Below are positions 13,801 to 28,800 of a stretch of 64,000 nt of DNA, piece by piece. The position numbers were made by a program, and so were the translations under genes. The stretch's first letter is position 1, and each line of letters starts with the position of its first letter. The notes under the pieces are model-generated. The model was not told the DNA's origin. It did no database searches and worked only from the letters and a program-made list of their open reading frames with translations. The stretch is from Ulota crispa (taxonomy: Eukaryota > Streptophyta > Bryopsida > Orthotrichales > Orthotrichaceae): NCBI GenBank assembly GCA_963920765.1, contig OY987245.1:22460727-22524726 (forward strand), written 5' to 3'.

Positions 13801-16800
13801 TCTTGAAAGCAAGTCCATATTTGATTCAACTGCACGTCCAAGTTTACTACCCCAGTTTCTAATGGGTTTTGTGAAAATATGTGTGGTCTTTAAAGGGTTT
13901 AAGTATCAGATTTTGCAACTTATAGCTCGAAGAAATAGATTTGCAAATGAAGCTGTATACAAGACTACAATATTATCTTGTTGTTTCAATGGAAATGGTG
14001 ACAAAATCAACAGTTGATCATGAATTTCATCAATGGATTGTTGCAATGATTTCAAAGAACATTCACGTTTAAAATTTGGTAAAAGGAAATCTGCAACTTT
14101 GTAATATTAAATAAGTAAATCATGTGGCAAGATGGTAATGTGTTAGTGCAGAAAAAGAAAATGGAAAAAAGAAAAAGAAAAAAAACTGAAGTAATACTGC
14201 TTGTTGTTACAGGATTTCCTAATATCTCATATCATTGTCTAATTCTTGTTCTCTCTCATGCAAGATAGGCAAAATTTACTTAGGCATCTTGAATTAGCAT
14301 TGGACGTATTCTACTTGTAAATATCATGTTGACTATGAAAAATTTGTGAATGATTTTTTTTATTTTAAATTTTTAAGATGAAACATTCAGAATTCTGTTC
14401 ATTTCAAATTTAAATATCCCGTGATAAAAACATAGAGTATAATTCAACATGAGTTGGAAACACATTATGTAGTAATGTGGTAATGTATTCATATATTTTT
14501 TGAAATGAAAATATATTAATCCTTATGGCTAGGTCAACCACTATAATTGATTTATGTATGAACACACCAAGTCATATGTGGGATGCATTTTCTAGCTAAA
14601 TTGATGACTACCCCATATTCACACCCACATGTTACAAGTGTTACCAATCAATTGGATTTAACCCCATATTCACACCCACATTTTACAAGTGTTATCAATC
14701 AATTGGATTTAAAATGGAAACGCTGTGAGTTGAAAGTGTAAGGGTTTTTTTTTTATAGATTTTCCAATGTGGAAAAATGTTCGCCCATGTGCAAAAGTAA
14801 TGATCAGTTTTTGTTTTCTGATGAAACAATTTGTCACGTTTGGCCTTAAAGCGATCCTCTCACTTTTAGACGTTGATTTGTGTATTTTGAGATTAACATC
14901 CATCCCTATGAATAATAATGGGATCTTTCAACAAATTCTCAAAATCTACACTATACAAACACTTTTTCTTCCTAAATCATGGTTACTTTATGACAAGCTG
15001 ATGTGTATAATTTGGTATTTCCAACAAACTTTCAATGAACTTATAAACAACGCAAAACAAGAAAACCCCCTTAGAAAATGTCGCTCCTCCATTTGATCAA
15101 AAGCGTGAACAGCTTAATGATGCACGAGTTTAGGCACAAATTTGGATTTAAGTACAACCAAATAATATAAGGAATTTCTCCTTAAACATAAACCTCTAAA
15201 ACTTTTATTTAATAATTTCATGGGATCTAGGATATTCAAAAATTCTTGCATGAAACATGTTCTTCTAATATTTTATCAAGGAAATCATTGACTGAAAACT
15301 CCACAAGTATTAAATAAATTTTCAGTTACAGGAGCAATGAGATAATTGTCTAAAATTAAAATCACCTCATACTGCTAATTTTTCAACACAAATGTAAGAG
15401 TGAGGTAATAGTATACAAATAGTGGGAATTGTGACTTAAGATTACAACACGATAGTAGATTGCAGGCTGCTAAGAAAACTCAAAGTTTACAATTTAAATT
15501 AAAGTTATTACAAATAAGATTACAGAATGTAGAAATGTTTGCAACACAGTTTTTCAAAAATGCCACAGTCAACAAAAGATCGGTAAAACTAACAACAGGT
15601 GTCTTTGTCCTTGGTTTGGTTAGAAGCAAAACCTTGGCTTAAATCTGTAGTTTATGACAAGTTTTGAAGGCTTCTAAGTTTTCCTAGGATATGATTCGTA
15701 GAACGTTATCTAATAAAAATATCACCTTGCTCGCTATCAAGTTTGAAACTGATGGGTTTTTAGTCCTAAAAACCAATGGAAAAAAAAGTATCTTGATATA
15801 GAGATTCTCATGTTTCCAATAACATGTTTAAAATAAAAACATGAATAGGTTTTGCCTTTCGTTTTTTTGGACATCAAAGCATAGTTTTTATAGAAAATTG
15901 AATAAAATCACCAGTACGTTGAAAATTCAAACTCTGATATTGTTTGGATTTTATCTATCGATTTTTTTCCCAAATATCATCTCTGATGTTCTTGCTCTAT
16001 TCTCGTCGAATTTTCCTTTTGGACACAGTTCAATTGAAAGCAGGGCCTTTTCAGCCCCTTTTCTATATGGTAATCTTATCTGTGTAAACAATAAAATCAA
16101 ATTGGAAACCTAGAAACAATACGACTAATGAATAATTAACTCCCGGTGTTAGTACATCCATACCAGTTAAGTATTATTGAATTTTCAAATCCTCAATTTT
16201 CTGTCGTATGCAATTACAATCCTATAGCAAACCTATCTTTTGTTCCAAAATATACCTTCTATTTCTGTTCTTTAAATATCTAAGACATATATGATTTTGC
16301 TTCTATTTCATTTCTTTACAAATATGAAGTATATATAGCTCTTACTCTCTTTACTTACCCCTTTAACTTATAAGAAGAATCAGGAGTACCTGATTGGTCA
16401 TTGATTATAATACAAAACCAATGAATGCCATAGCTTTGAGCAAATACGTTTTATTCTAACCCATTTTTCAACTCATTTAAGGATGTATGTCTCTTTGACA
16501 ACTCAAAACAGCTGTTCTTTTTTTAATAAAAAGCTTCAACAACCATTAGTTATGCAGGGGTTGTAGTATTAAAAATACCACATGTACATATTCAGTGTTA
16601 AGAACATCATTCATTTATATATACAAATTGAAAATGAGTAAGGTTGGTGAAGATTATAAAAAATATCAAATGTTCAACATTTACATTTTTCAACATATCA
16701 AAATTTACCATGTAAACATCAGATTTTACATGGAAATTGTTAGCGCACGATTTCTGCGATTTGCAATATTTACAAGCTATGACAAAACAAACAAAAATCC

Positions 16801-19800
16801 GTTTCTTCTCTTTCAATTTCTTTCATTAACACAATCACTAAACACTCACAATAATTCGCATGCTGTAATTCAATGTGTGACATTCATAGATATCAAGCTA
16901 TATTTGAAGCAAAAAAAGATAGAGTATGGAGAGGAGAATCTTTTGAAACATATGGGCTTCTTCTAAAAATATTCATGTAGTAAACCAGAAATTTCAAATG
17001 AAATTGCATTAATTATTTCTCAAAAAGTTACTTGACATTTTGTCCAACATTTACTTATGTAGTTGTTTTTCCATAGCATTCAAAATTATGATTATAACAA
17101 AATATTATACATCTGCATTTTGCACTGGTGTGTCAATATACATATATACATATATACATACATATGTACATACATGTATGCCTCTCCTTTGACATACACC
17201 TATACACACATCTTAAAATATAAGCTTCATTTGATTTGGAGGTATACAAGTATAAAAAGTACCTGGCAACTATTAGACGATGTCTGTGCAGAAAAGTTCA
17301 TTGTAAATGACGCAAGACCTTCTGGAAGGGAGACAAGCACGGTTCCAATTACAAGCGTCTTGCCAACTCCCACATTTCCAACAACTAAAGTATGCCTTTT
17401 TGCTAAGATAAGGTTTTTTATGACATAATTAAATCGTACCTAAAATTAAACAATGATATTTTTTAGTAGTTTTCATTATATGAATTGTGAAACACATATG
17501 ATATGCATTAGAGGAAGTTGCATAGAAATTTATCAAATTTGTGTTAAAAACACAATAATTCCTTTTTTGTAAAGTACATCATCTTCTAAATGCTTGTCAA
17601 TGGTTTAAGAATTCAAATTCATAAGAAAACTACATTTGTTTTCCAAAAAATCTGGTGATTTCATATAAACCATATCTCACAATAATATTTTTGACTTTCA
17701 AGTTCATCATGCATAAAGAGTTGGTTGTATGACTTTTCTTTGTTTTGAACAAATGAGTGTAAAACCCTATAATCATGTTGTCATTCACTACAAATTTTAG
17801 GCACACAACTGCACATGATATTTTGAAGGGTCCTAAAATCAGAATATAACAATATTAATCTTCAATCTTTCTGGTCATTTTTTAATCAATGATCACCTTC
17901 TAAGTTTTGGTCTATCATGATTCCATCCCATAATTCTTTTAAGCGTTTCTTATGATACTACTAAGATCAATGTATGCAAACAACAATTCTATTGTGAAAA
18001 TTGGACTATGCATGCAATTTTGGATTATTTTTGCAAAACATTGGAAGATTTATTGTCATGGACTCTGAATAGTCTAAAATTAGTTAAATTCGTCATAAGA
18101 TTCAACATGGGTGTATGTAAATTTTCATGTTTTTATAGTTCTTAATGTGTAAATAGATGCGAATGCTTTGAAGGACACACAGTGTCAACAGTTGGAACTT
18201 GAATTTTGAAAAAAGGGGCTCCAGCTGGGATTTTGTAAACTCCTCCAAGCTTTTCCTCCCATGGAGTAAATGTGCGTTTTTTAACATCAACAAAGTAATC
18301 ATAGACAAGTCCAGAAGCAGGGAATCTGTCCAATTTTTCAAAAACACTACCGTAAATATTGACATTAAAGACTCAAAAAGAGAGAAAAAGAAAAAATGAA
18401 AAGCGGATGTGAAGAGAAACATATGCAAAAAAACAAGATTTGGTAATATTTTAAAATTAAGAGTCACGACGCAAAATCAAGGATGTGTACCTGAATTCTC
18501 AAAATATGCGTCCCGTATGTTACCTTTGGTTTACGTTGCAAAGCACTTCTTTTAATTTATAATAAAATGATAAACATGTATTTGTTCTATATTTATGACA
18601 ATTTATGATAATACCCTCAAACTCATACCACCTACATTGATCTCTCCAAATAATTAAAGATAAGAACATTGAATTCAGAATTAGGAAATACTGCTTGTTG
18701 CAAAACAAACAAACGAAAGTTAACTTTTTAAACAGTTTTTTTGCCTTTCCTATGAGTATTCATTTATAAAGGAAATTGTAAATGGTTGTTTAATTCGGAT
18801 ATTTTAACTGTTGTGTCGAGAAATAGTTTTTTTTTTTGTTGTTCTTGCTAAGGGCACTAAAATACTAAAAATAAAAAACCTAGATGTATGTAGACTTTTG
18901 AATCTGAAATGACAAGCTACGTTGGTTTTACAGATACTACAACGCATCCAATGGCATTATAAAACTTGCTATGATTTTGCAAATGCGAAATTTGTAAACT
19001 TTCATGTTTTAGAACCATAAAATATATCCTTTATGTGAAAAATAAATTACTACATGATTTGTATGTATTTTACATATTGAAATATAATATAAAAATAAAA
19101 ATAAATGATATTATGTTGACCAAAATTATTGAACACTAGGGTTTTTTAGATGAATATGAATATTACATTGTGTTGTTTACTTTATTTGTGTGAAATTTGT
19201 TTTGGAATTATAAAAAATCTAAGGTACCACTATTAGAAAATCAATTACGTTGCATCATAATGAAAGCTATAAGTTAGCAATCTAGCTATTTGTTTGATAA
19301 CTTGGACTAGACGATATAATTATTGCAATAAATGTATATCAATGATTTTTATACTAGTGTGTTAGGACACTTATCAATTGAGGAATTTGAGTTCGGTGGA
19401 GTTACAAGTTCATTTTTAATCTTTAAATATTTTACTTTGTACAAACAAATTTTATATGGAGCTTCATTTCTTTAACAATTTTGTTATATCCCATTCTATT
19501 TGAATGGATGAGATTTGCTACCATCAACAATTTATATTTGAAAGTATAGTGAAGGAAAAATATGAAATAAAGCCTCTACAACCTTGTCTTAAGGCGCAAG
19601 GGTGTTGATGCCCTAAATCTAATAACTTATTTAAAGAAATTTTTTCTAAGTTTGTGTTCTTTTTCATGCTAAATAGCTCTTTGTTTTTTAATATTGTAAG
19701 ATGCACACTAAAAAGCTACATAGCAATTTATTACACATCAATCAAAGGATGATTTTATTGTGGACAAGTCTTGTCAAACCTTTGATGTGTTAGTCTTTCT

Positions 19801-22800
19801 TGCACAAGATTTGAAGTTTAATAAATTTATTTCATATACTAGCAATATAGAGTTTTGGAAATTCAATCATAGTCTTTTTTTTAACCACCCTCATAGACAT
19901 TCAATTCTTCATCAAATTAAAAAGTGATTACACATTTGAGAATTCTGCTAAGGAGGACAAAATATATTAGAATTTGAAAAGTAGATTATTCCTATGTCAT
20001 GCTTTTAATCCGTGTCAAATGCAATTTTGCACAAATGAGTATGACATATTTATCATTTTTTGTTAGCATCATCCACATCTTTGTGGCTTTTAATTACCTT
20101 TTGGAATTTGAATTTGTCTCAACTCAAGCAAGCCTATTGTACATTGAGAACATATTGAGAATATATTGGTGGTAATTGTTAACAAACTTGTAGTGATTTT
20201 AAAAGCATGTAAACCATAACTGGATGTTTTTTCAAATGATTTTTTTCCTACACTTCTCCTAATTAGATTTACATCAAACTTCAATAAAATGTGCTCCTTT
20301 TCTAGATTTGGTAAAATATTGATTGAGTGAGAAAATTATAAAAAAAGGACAACAAATTTATGTCCGAAACTCTAGTTTTGTCTATTTCATGAAAGGTGAC
20401 CATTTTTCCTAAATAAAAATTATACTTTGTATAATTTAATTGTGTACAATTTGTATTGTTATCGAAACTTCGAGCATTGGTTGTATGAGCTTTTTAAACC
20501 CTTAAAAACCAATGAGGATATTTTTTTTTTCTAAAGGATGACAAAAAAAAATGTTGCATGTAAAATCCCATTTTTATCCAGTATTTTTGAAAGTAACCAT
20601 GAAGACGTGCTCCATCATGGAAAGCAAAACGTAGCCAAATTATAAGATCATAAAGACGGTGTTAAACTCCATGTTGTCCTTCTTGGAATTTTCAGGAGGA
20701 TAACATGTAATGCTCACATGTGCAAATTTTGGTAATAATATAAAATTGTGTGGGCACTTTGCCACATTGTTGTAGTTGACTCTAGGATTGCCATGGGAAC
20801 CAACCAATCCTTTAACCCTTAAAGGTCATGTTGGTCATTGTGACTACCTTTCTACAATACATATACATGGTGTGGCAAGTGTCCACTCATTATAATATTA
20901 TTTCTAAAAGTTGCAAAAGTCAACAGTGTATGGTGTCTTCATGAAAATTGCAAGGACATCATGAGACTTAACACCATGTATGTGAATCTTCTCACAATTT
21001 GGGTTATCTAAGTATATGAGTACATTTAATGATATTGCCTTCCATGATACACCATGTTTTCATGATCACTCCTAACAAAAATCAAATAAAAAATGATTTT
21101 TTTTTTCATCCTCCAAAACATTTGTTTATTATCTAGAGGACAATAAATTTCTTCTTGAATGTTTAACCCCTAAATGCCCAAGGCACCAAATTTTAGTGTT
21201 CAAAAAACTTCCAGAAACTTTAAAACCATGTTGAAGATAGAGATTTGACTATATTAAGGTTTATTTTGGAGTAGTTGTGGGTTGAAGATAGCTTTAGTGT
21301 TCAACTTTAACATCCTACATACCTTATTCCAATTTTTTTAGTGGAAGCTAAACTACAAGCATACCTTTTGTGTCATGAATAATGTCACAAAGCCTATGAC
21401 AAGCTGCCACATTGAAAAGATAGGCAACAAGTTGAGAATAAAGTCAAGATTTCCCTTAGGCACTCCCTTGGGCAATGGGGGTCCTTTTATTGAAACTTTG
21501 TTATCTAACAAAATCTAAATATGTTTTTGTGCTAATTTCACTTGGGATATTTTTGTTATACATGTTAGAATCTATTCACCATTGAATTTTCTTTCATTCA
21601 TAATAATTTATGGTCAATATTTGGAGTTAAAAAAATTCTTTGTATTAGGTGGTAGCTTTTTTATTATTGCATTGCAAGATCATTTATGAAATTGTGGTCA
21701 TGAATTTGGAAAGGGGTCACTAGTTTTGAGGTAACAACAACAAACAATAAATCACTATAAATAATTGTTTCCCATTTTTGTACACAAAAGTTATTATTTT
21801 TACATTAGAATTTTAGGACAGCTAGAAAAAGCCTAAAAAAATCATACTCAACCACATTCAATCACAAATATCTTAAAATCCGCATGGCTTTTTTGAAGGT
21901 TTTTTTGGTAGCACCATCTAAAAGCCTTTGAAGTTCAAGATCCTATCATTACAATTTTATTTTGATGTTTATTAACTCCTAAAGGTCCAAGCAAAGTTTT
22001 CACCAAAACTCTCCAAAACTGCCATTTTTAGAGCATCAACCACATTTGAAAATAAAAACATTTTTATGCACATGTGACCATAGGATCTTGTAGAAGAATA
22101 GTTTTAGGAGATGTAGAAAAAATTTCAGAGTTTTTTGTCTTGTAGATTGGAAGTTAGAATGGTATGAATATTCAAAAATGTCATGTGAAAAACCAGGCAG
22201 TTACCCTTAGGAAGGTGAAATTCCTAAGGAAAAAAGGCCATGTGGGTGGTGCTTCTCTAAATTCCTTATTCCACTTAAGTAAAGTACATGTCAAAAAAGT
22301 TTCAAATCATTTGGAGTTGAACAACATATGGACAAAAATTAGTAAGTAAAAAGAAGTAGAGAATGATTCAAAACACTAAATTGTTAAGAATTTATTTATG
22401 GAAATGAAAATTGCCAATCCCAATGGTTGGAATGTTGTAATAAACAATCTAGATCTTTTGGTTTTTTTAGTTTTCCAAAATAATGAAAATTGAGCAAAAT
22501 AAAGGACTTCAAAGTTTATTTAAGAGTAGTGAATCCATAATTGCCCGCAAACTAAAAATCCTCATAACTTTCATCTTGTTGATCAAAATGGAACGATTCA
22601 AAGCTTCCTACATTCACATAAATCTGCTAAACCAATTTTTAAAAATTTGTTCTTGAAAAAGTGATTTTTAAAAATCTACCCAAGCTGCCCGACGGATGTA
22701 AAAAACAACATACTAGGCCATAACTTTTACTCATAACTCCAAATGTCAAGGATTTTAGTGCATATGAAAGATAAATCTTGTCCCCCACATTCTAATAATA

Positions 22801-25800
22801 TTTCAACCTAAAATGTGAAAAACTCCAACCACAGGTACCTGCCCAAAATTAGCTTATGTTTCTAATAAAGAGGGTCTGGTGCTTTAGGGATTAATGATCA
22901 TACAAGGACATTTCAAAAACTTCAAAACTGCCTTCCAAAAACGAGAAAAAAACCCTTGGCATTTAGAGGTTAAGGGTTAGGAGCTAAAGAGAGAAGACAA
23001 ACAGAAAAAAAAACAAGAATTTGTGACCTGGGGTCCTGATCTCGCAACCAGAGGTCAAACATGTTTCGGCCAGGCTCATCCACACTGGCTCCAACGGACC
23101 AGATGAGACAAAACAAAAACCACGATTGGATGGCGGGGATGAAGTGGTCGCCCTCGCCCGGATGAACTCCGTTCTCTATAACTGCTAGCAGGTCAAACAT
23201 TTTGGATAACGTCATCACGCTGTTCAGCACTTCGATGGGGATGGTCTCGTAACATTTATACCGGACCGTCGTTGCTGCATCGATGTACATCAGCAGCAGC
23301 TTCCGTATCTGGTCCAGTATTGTCTGGAATAATACAAAAAAAAACTCTCCTCAATAATGTTTATATTACTTCGTCAACATTTTACTCTCATCGTATAGTG
23401 AAATATACACGTATGTACCAATACATGTATGCATACTAACAATTAGTGGAAATAGCAATGATAATTATACGGGGTGAGTTCCGTCAGCGGTTCGTCGCTC
23501 TATCCATGATTCTGCATATGGCCACCACCCCAGGTCTTCCAAGGTCAGGAAGACCATTCCAGCACGACTCACAGTAGCCGGTGAAGCTTGCGACAAATCT
23601 TCCACTTCAAACATCAATTGAATCTGTGCAGTTCGAAATCATTTACATACTCATGTGAAAATATGTTTGCATGCATGCTAAAATAGGAACCCCCTTCAAG
23701 GATGTTGCCTACCCAAAGATGTGGTTGTATTAATTCATTTGAGGACCATTTCGTACTTGAAGAAAATGACTTTGTGACAAATGTCATTATTCCCCAAAAT
23801 AAATCTAGATGATCAGTATATGTTTCTAGCTTGAGGCCTTGAAAATTTCAGCTTCGATGGGACTCATGTGCTACCCACGTGCCCCATTTGTATACAACAC
23901 TAGAGATTGTATACAAAGCACCAACATTCTTAAGGGGTTAACCTGGATTAATTAGCTTTTATAGGAGTTTTGTATCAATGTAAGTACTTAACCCTTGAAC
24001 TTAACCCTTGAACAACAATTAAGATTCCCTGGGCTCTTGGCCTGCTAGTTTAGTGCACTATATATAAGTACACAACATGAAACACTCCCAAATTCGGTTG
24101 TTGTTTAAAAGCATTGTTCAACTATATTTAATGTATTGTGTCTATTTGTAGAGTCTAATTTTGGAGTTCAAACATTGCATATTTAAAGTGTATTCCTTAA
24201 GCTACTTAGGACTTTAAGGATCCATAAGCCATCTCTAATATTTATCAAGATTCAAGATTGGAAAGATACTGTTACAATTCAAACTTAATAGTTTGGATAC
24301 TTGGGTACCTTCACTTGGTGCTCAAAGGCCACGTTCTTTTAGTAGATTTATCAATAAGTACTAGTACAAACCCGCCTTTCTAACCAACTTCCTTGACTCG
24401 AAACTTAGACTTGAAAATACAGCTTTCAAGGAAAATCCAAGAAGCAATATTTTAAATCACAACATCCAAAACAATATATATAATATTAGCTTAGCCCATT
24501 TTCAAGATCTAATTTTCATGCTATAGGTTTAGGTCTTGAACTTTTAACGGTCAGCATAAGCAGACGTGATTGTCAGCATGAAGATATAATTTCTAAAGGA
24601 AAGAACTACAATGTTAAAAGACTACAAAAATTCACGTAATATTTAAAAGATGGGAGTTTAATAATGAACAGAACTATCAATATTTTTATAACCAATTTGC
24701 GAAAGCTTGTTAGATTTGACAAGCAAAACTTTGATATGAACGTAACTTGTAAACACATGTTAAAAAGTTCAATTGTAAAGAGCACATGAACGATAAATTT
24801 TATTCACAAGTTTGGTATTATGATCAGTAGTTCATATCCGTAGGGTTTGATGCCATATAATATTGTATTCACACATATGTATTAAAAAAAAAAAATGAAC
24901 TAATAATTTCACACTTCCTATATATGGTTGTGAAATAAAAATGAGTTGTTTAAGGTTATTTTCCTTACATTTTGAAGTCAATTTGAAAGCCCATTTCTTG
25001 GTTTTAAACACGTATAGTAGAGAATGAGGTAGACGGCACTTGTTACCAATAACAAATAATAACATGAACATGCAAAATATCCTTCAAAAATTGTGTGGTA
25101 TCTGATTGAAGTAAGAAGAGGACATACTTGGGATGGCATATTGATGCGTTCACCATTGAGCAGCGTAAGAATCTTATTGTCATCCAGCAAAGTGTTCATA
25201 GATTCTATCCACAAAGTATCCACGGGCCCATCAAACATGACCCACTTCTGATCAATAGTTTCTTCGGCACAAATGTCTCGCATTATGCGAGCTAATACTC
25301 CATCAACCCATTCGTTGGTCAGCTGTTTCATTAACAAACAAACAATTCCAAATAAATGAAAATATCCTTTTTAATCAACTAATTAATAATAGAAGCTTGA
25401 ATTAGGTGATTTGGAAAGGACTATTATTAATAATAATAAGAAGGGTTAGAGCAAACAAAAAATAAAATCTCTGAAAGTGTCAATGTAAATATATATATGT
25501 ATATGTACCTTGCTCATAGCCCCATAAATCTCATCGTTGGACAAGGCTAATGAATTCATGATGTAGACCCACACTTTGACCCACCCTTCAAGCCCTTCAG
25601 CGCACAGCATACCCCAGGATGCTTGTAGAGCCCTCCATCCTACGGTCTTCCCAGACCCAGTCCGGCCCACAAGCATGTTTCCATGCCGATAGATCATGCA
25701 ATCATAAGTCTGTATCAAATTCATTTAACAAATTGTTTGGTCTCACAAGATGTATTCATTCATTTCGAGTTCACATCAAAAGTTAACTATACTTTATAAT

Positions 25801-28800
25801 AATGCAAGTGCCAAAGAAGAATTCAGCTTTTAGATGAAAAACTTGCTGATCGAGAATTTTATTAAGTAGCACGTGGAAGAACGTGCCTGGATGATTTTGA
25901 TCACAAAGGGAGAGACAGTTTGCATCCCTGCTGCTCTCAGATTAAACTCCAATGCTCGTTTCAAATCATCCGCTTCTTTGGGTGCTAATTCAACCCCAGG
26001 AAACAAATCTGAAAGTAAAGCATTGAACAATGGAAGATCTGCAAATATGAGTTTGGGTTTAATCAAGTCTCTCATGGCTCGCTGCAAAATCACATCTTCG
26101 GGTAAGTCAGGCTCCAGCCTTTTCATTCGTCCTGCTGCTCTTGCTATTGGGATGACAAATGAACGAAGACCGTAGTCATAATGATCTTGCTTCGATAGTT
26201 GCCTTTGCGAAAGCTCCATAATTGCTATGACCTTCTTCGATAGAACCTGTGTATTTTTCAAAAAGAAAAATTGGGTATAGAAAAATCCATACAACATTGC
26301 CTACAAACGAGGTAAAAATAAATAATAAATAAAATAAAATATAAATATATAAATATAAAATCATGTGATATGGCTAGATAGGCAGAAAGGAATGTAGGAT
26401 TTGTGTTGAACCTTTGCAGTTGCAAAACCTTCACTAAAGAGCATATTTTCAGCAATCATGGTAAAATCCGGAAGCATCATAGATACCGGTCGTAGCATAG
26501 CTTTGAGATTTTCTGGAAGTTCACTTCGGCCAGCATACCCAGGATTCATTGTAACAAAAATACCACATGTACGAATTAATCGCATCTCTACCCCTGTTAA
26601 TTTCATTAAAACATGTGAAATAATATTGCTTTAGCAAGACCTGAGAATCTTATTTCGATGTATCATCAAAATAACAGAAATCACTCTAAGCATTTTGTGA
26701 TTCGTTTAATGCAATATGTTTTTTTCCCTTAAAACTAATTTCTATATGCTATAGGTTTTGCATGTTTGTGTATTTGTTTGCAATGATTCAAATTTTTTAT
26801 ACCCACCACCATGCAAGAACTTTGTAATATTATGATATAGAATTAATTCCTAGAAGTTAGGAATCAACGATTGCAATACACAAAGTATTTTTAAATGTAA
26901 AATAAACGTTGAAAAGTACCAGCAAAGACAAAACGATCTAGTTCAGCTTTGATAGCTTGCATGACAGCTGAGATTTGTGAGGCCACAACGGACAGAACTT
27001 CAACTTCAATCCGATTGAATTCATCCAAACATGCCCATGCTCCAGTTTGGGCCAATCCAGAAAACATGGTGGCAGTCATTTTATAATCCACTCCATCGGA
27101 ACAATTAAACACAATCACATATCTGCATTTTTATTTTATTTTGAGGGTGTTGTTTGTCAGTAACAAAAGCATTGACTTATTTGATTAAAAGACACTACAA
27201 TAATTGAAGTAAACTCAATATGAATGCGTGAGGATGACTTATGATTTCTTTTAATATTTTAGAGGATTATCTAAAGGTTAAGAAAAATAACCAACATATA
27301 ATAATGTAAATGATTCAAGTTTTATGCTTATAGTTTTTATTGAAGTAGTTTTCAACTGACATCATCTTCTTTTGAGCAAAGAATTGTTGATGACATTAAT
27401 TGTTGTGTGATGCATTCAAGAAGCATGAGGAGCTTTTGTTGTAATATTTTGCATTTGGTATGTATGAAAATAAGAATAAACTCCGCTTTTATTTTCAAAG
27501 TGGGTTCATGACTTATGAACATCACAAAAATGCAATATAATTGACAAATGAAAGGGTTCGTGAAAAGAAAATCACTTGGAATTTCGTGGATGACGTAGAT
27601 TCTCGGCCAACTAAATGTTGATCTCGTTTGAACCAAAAAACGTCTTGAGTTTTCAAACCTTTTAAAGCACAGTTCTATGACTGATTCTTGGATAAAATTA
27701 CTTAAATTTGTAGTAGTATCTTTAGTCTAAGTTATTTAAGTTTCATCAAGAAGATTTTAGCATTTACAAACCTGGCAAGCGCTTTGCCAAAGTCCTTGAC
27801 AGTCTCGGTTTTGCCGGTTCCAGCAGGGCCAAGAGGGTTGCCCCCTCGACGAGTGAAAAGAGCAGCACCAAGGGTGATGTAGCAACGATCCGTGAGTGGA
27901 GTCACCACCAGGCGCCCATTGTTCCCTTGGTACTCATAGCCGTACACAAATATCGACAGTACCTGGACATTCAAACAGTTGATTCACATGTATGTATATT
28001 CACCCAAAAAACACCAACACCAAAGCTCACTATACAAATCATGCATATTATTTGTAAATTAACCTCCGTGGACATTTGAGAGAGAGAAGCTTATGAGCAA
28101 ACCAACCAACCAACCAACCTGTTTGATAGTACACGTGTCATCTTGCCAATAGAATCGTAGTTGAGACGACCATTCAAACTCTTCGGGAGCTGAGCACTGG
28201 ACTCTGATCAGCTTTTCCAGCACATCCCGTGCATGCACTTCAATTGTAATGAGCGATGTCTACAACAAATTCAGAACCATTGGTATCATCAATACAGACC
28301 TGATATATTATCCCGTATATTATTCAATTCAATATCCTGATATGTTAATATAACTGGGAAAACAACAAATAGGGAGACTGATTTACGTAAGCAGATGTGT
28401 TTATACTCTTCATTTTTACAGGCAATATACCAATCGAAGTGTTCATGTGTGTGTATACATGCGGGTTGAATGTATGTAATTGTATATATTTGTGCTTTTG
28501 GTACATATCTACAAACGTATAACAAAAGAAATCTGAAAGATGATTGGATTTATTTATGATATTTAATTTGTGTGATTAGATGTGCGCAATCTGTATTACT
28601 TTACAAAATTTTTGTTTCATCGAACATAATCTAGTGGAAAAGTAAGGTGTATTATTATTGAAGGAACTCGAATATTTCAATTGGTGTATTAATTAAGTAC
28701 TTTGCAAGTCAACTTATTGCAAGTTAGTTAATAAGCACGTACAAAATGAAGAAAAAAACAACACAATAATAATAATAATAATGATAATCATAATAACAAA

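Noticed and set aside
14767-15096. 109-codon plus-strand frame
   Set aside because: No recognisable domain; the underlying DNA resembles another non-coding stretch (46430-46560), so it is probably old repeat sequence.
16595-16966. 123-codon plus-strand frame
   Set aside because: Low-complexity, rich in Ile, Tyr, Phe and Lys as expected by chance in AT-rich DNA; no motif, and it lies within a dynein intron.
25446-25508. Extension of the AAA2 frame past exon 23 ([12 protein letters not shown]...)
   Set aside because: It is AT microsatellite read-through after a clear GTACAT donor; the next exon continues the conserved protein.
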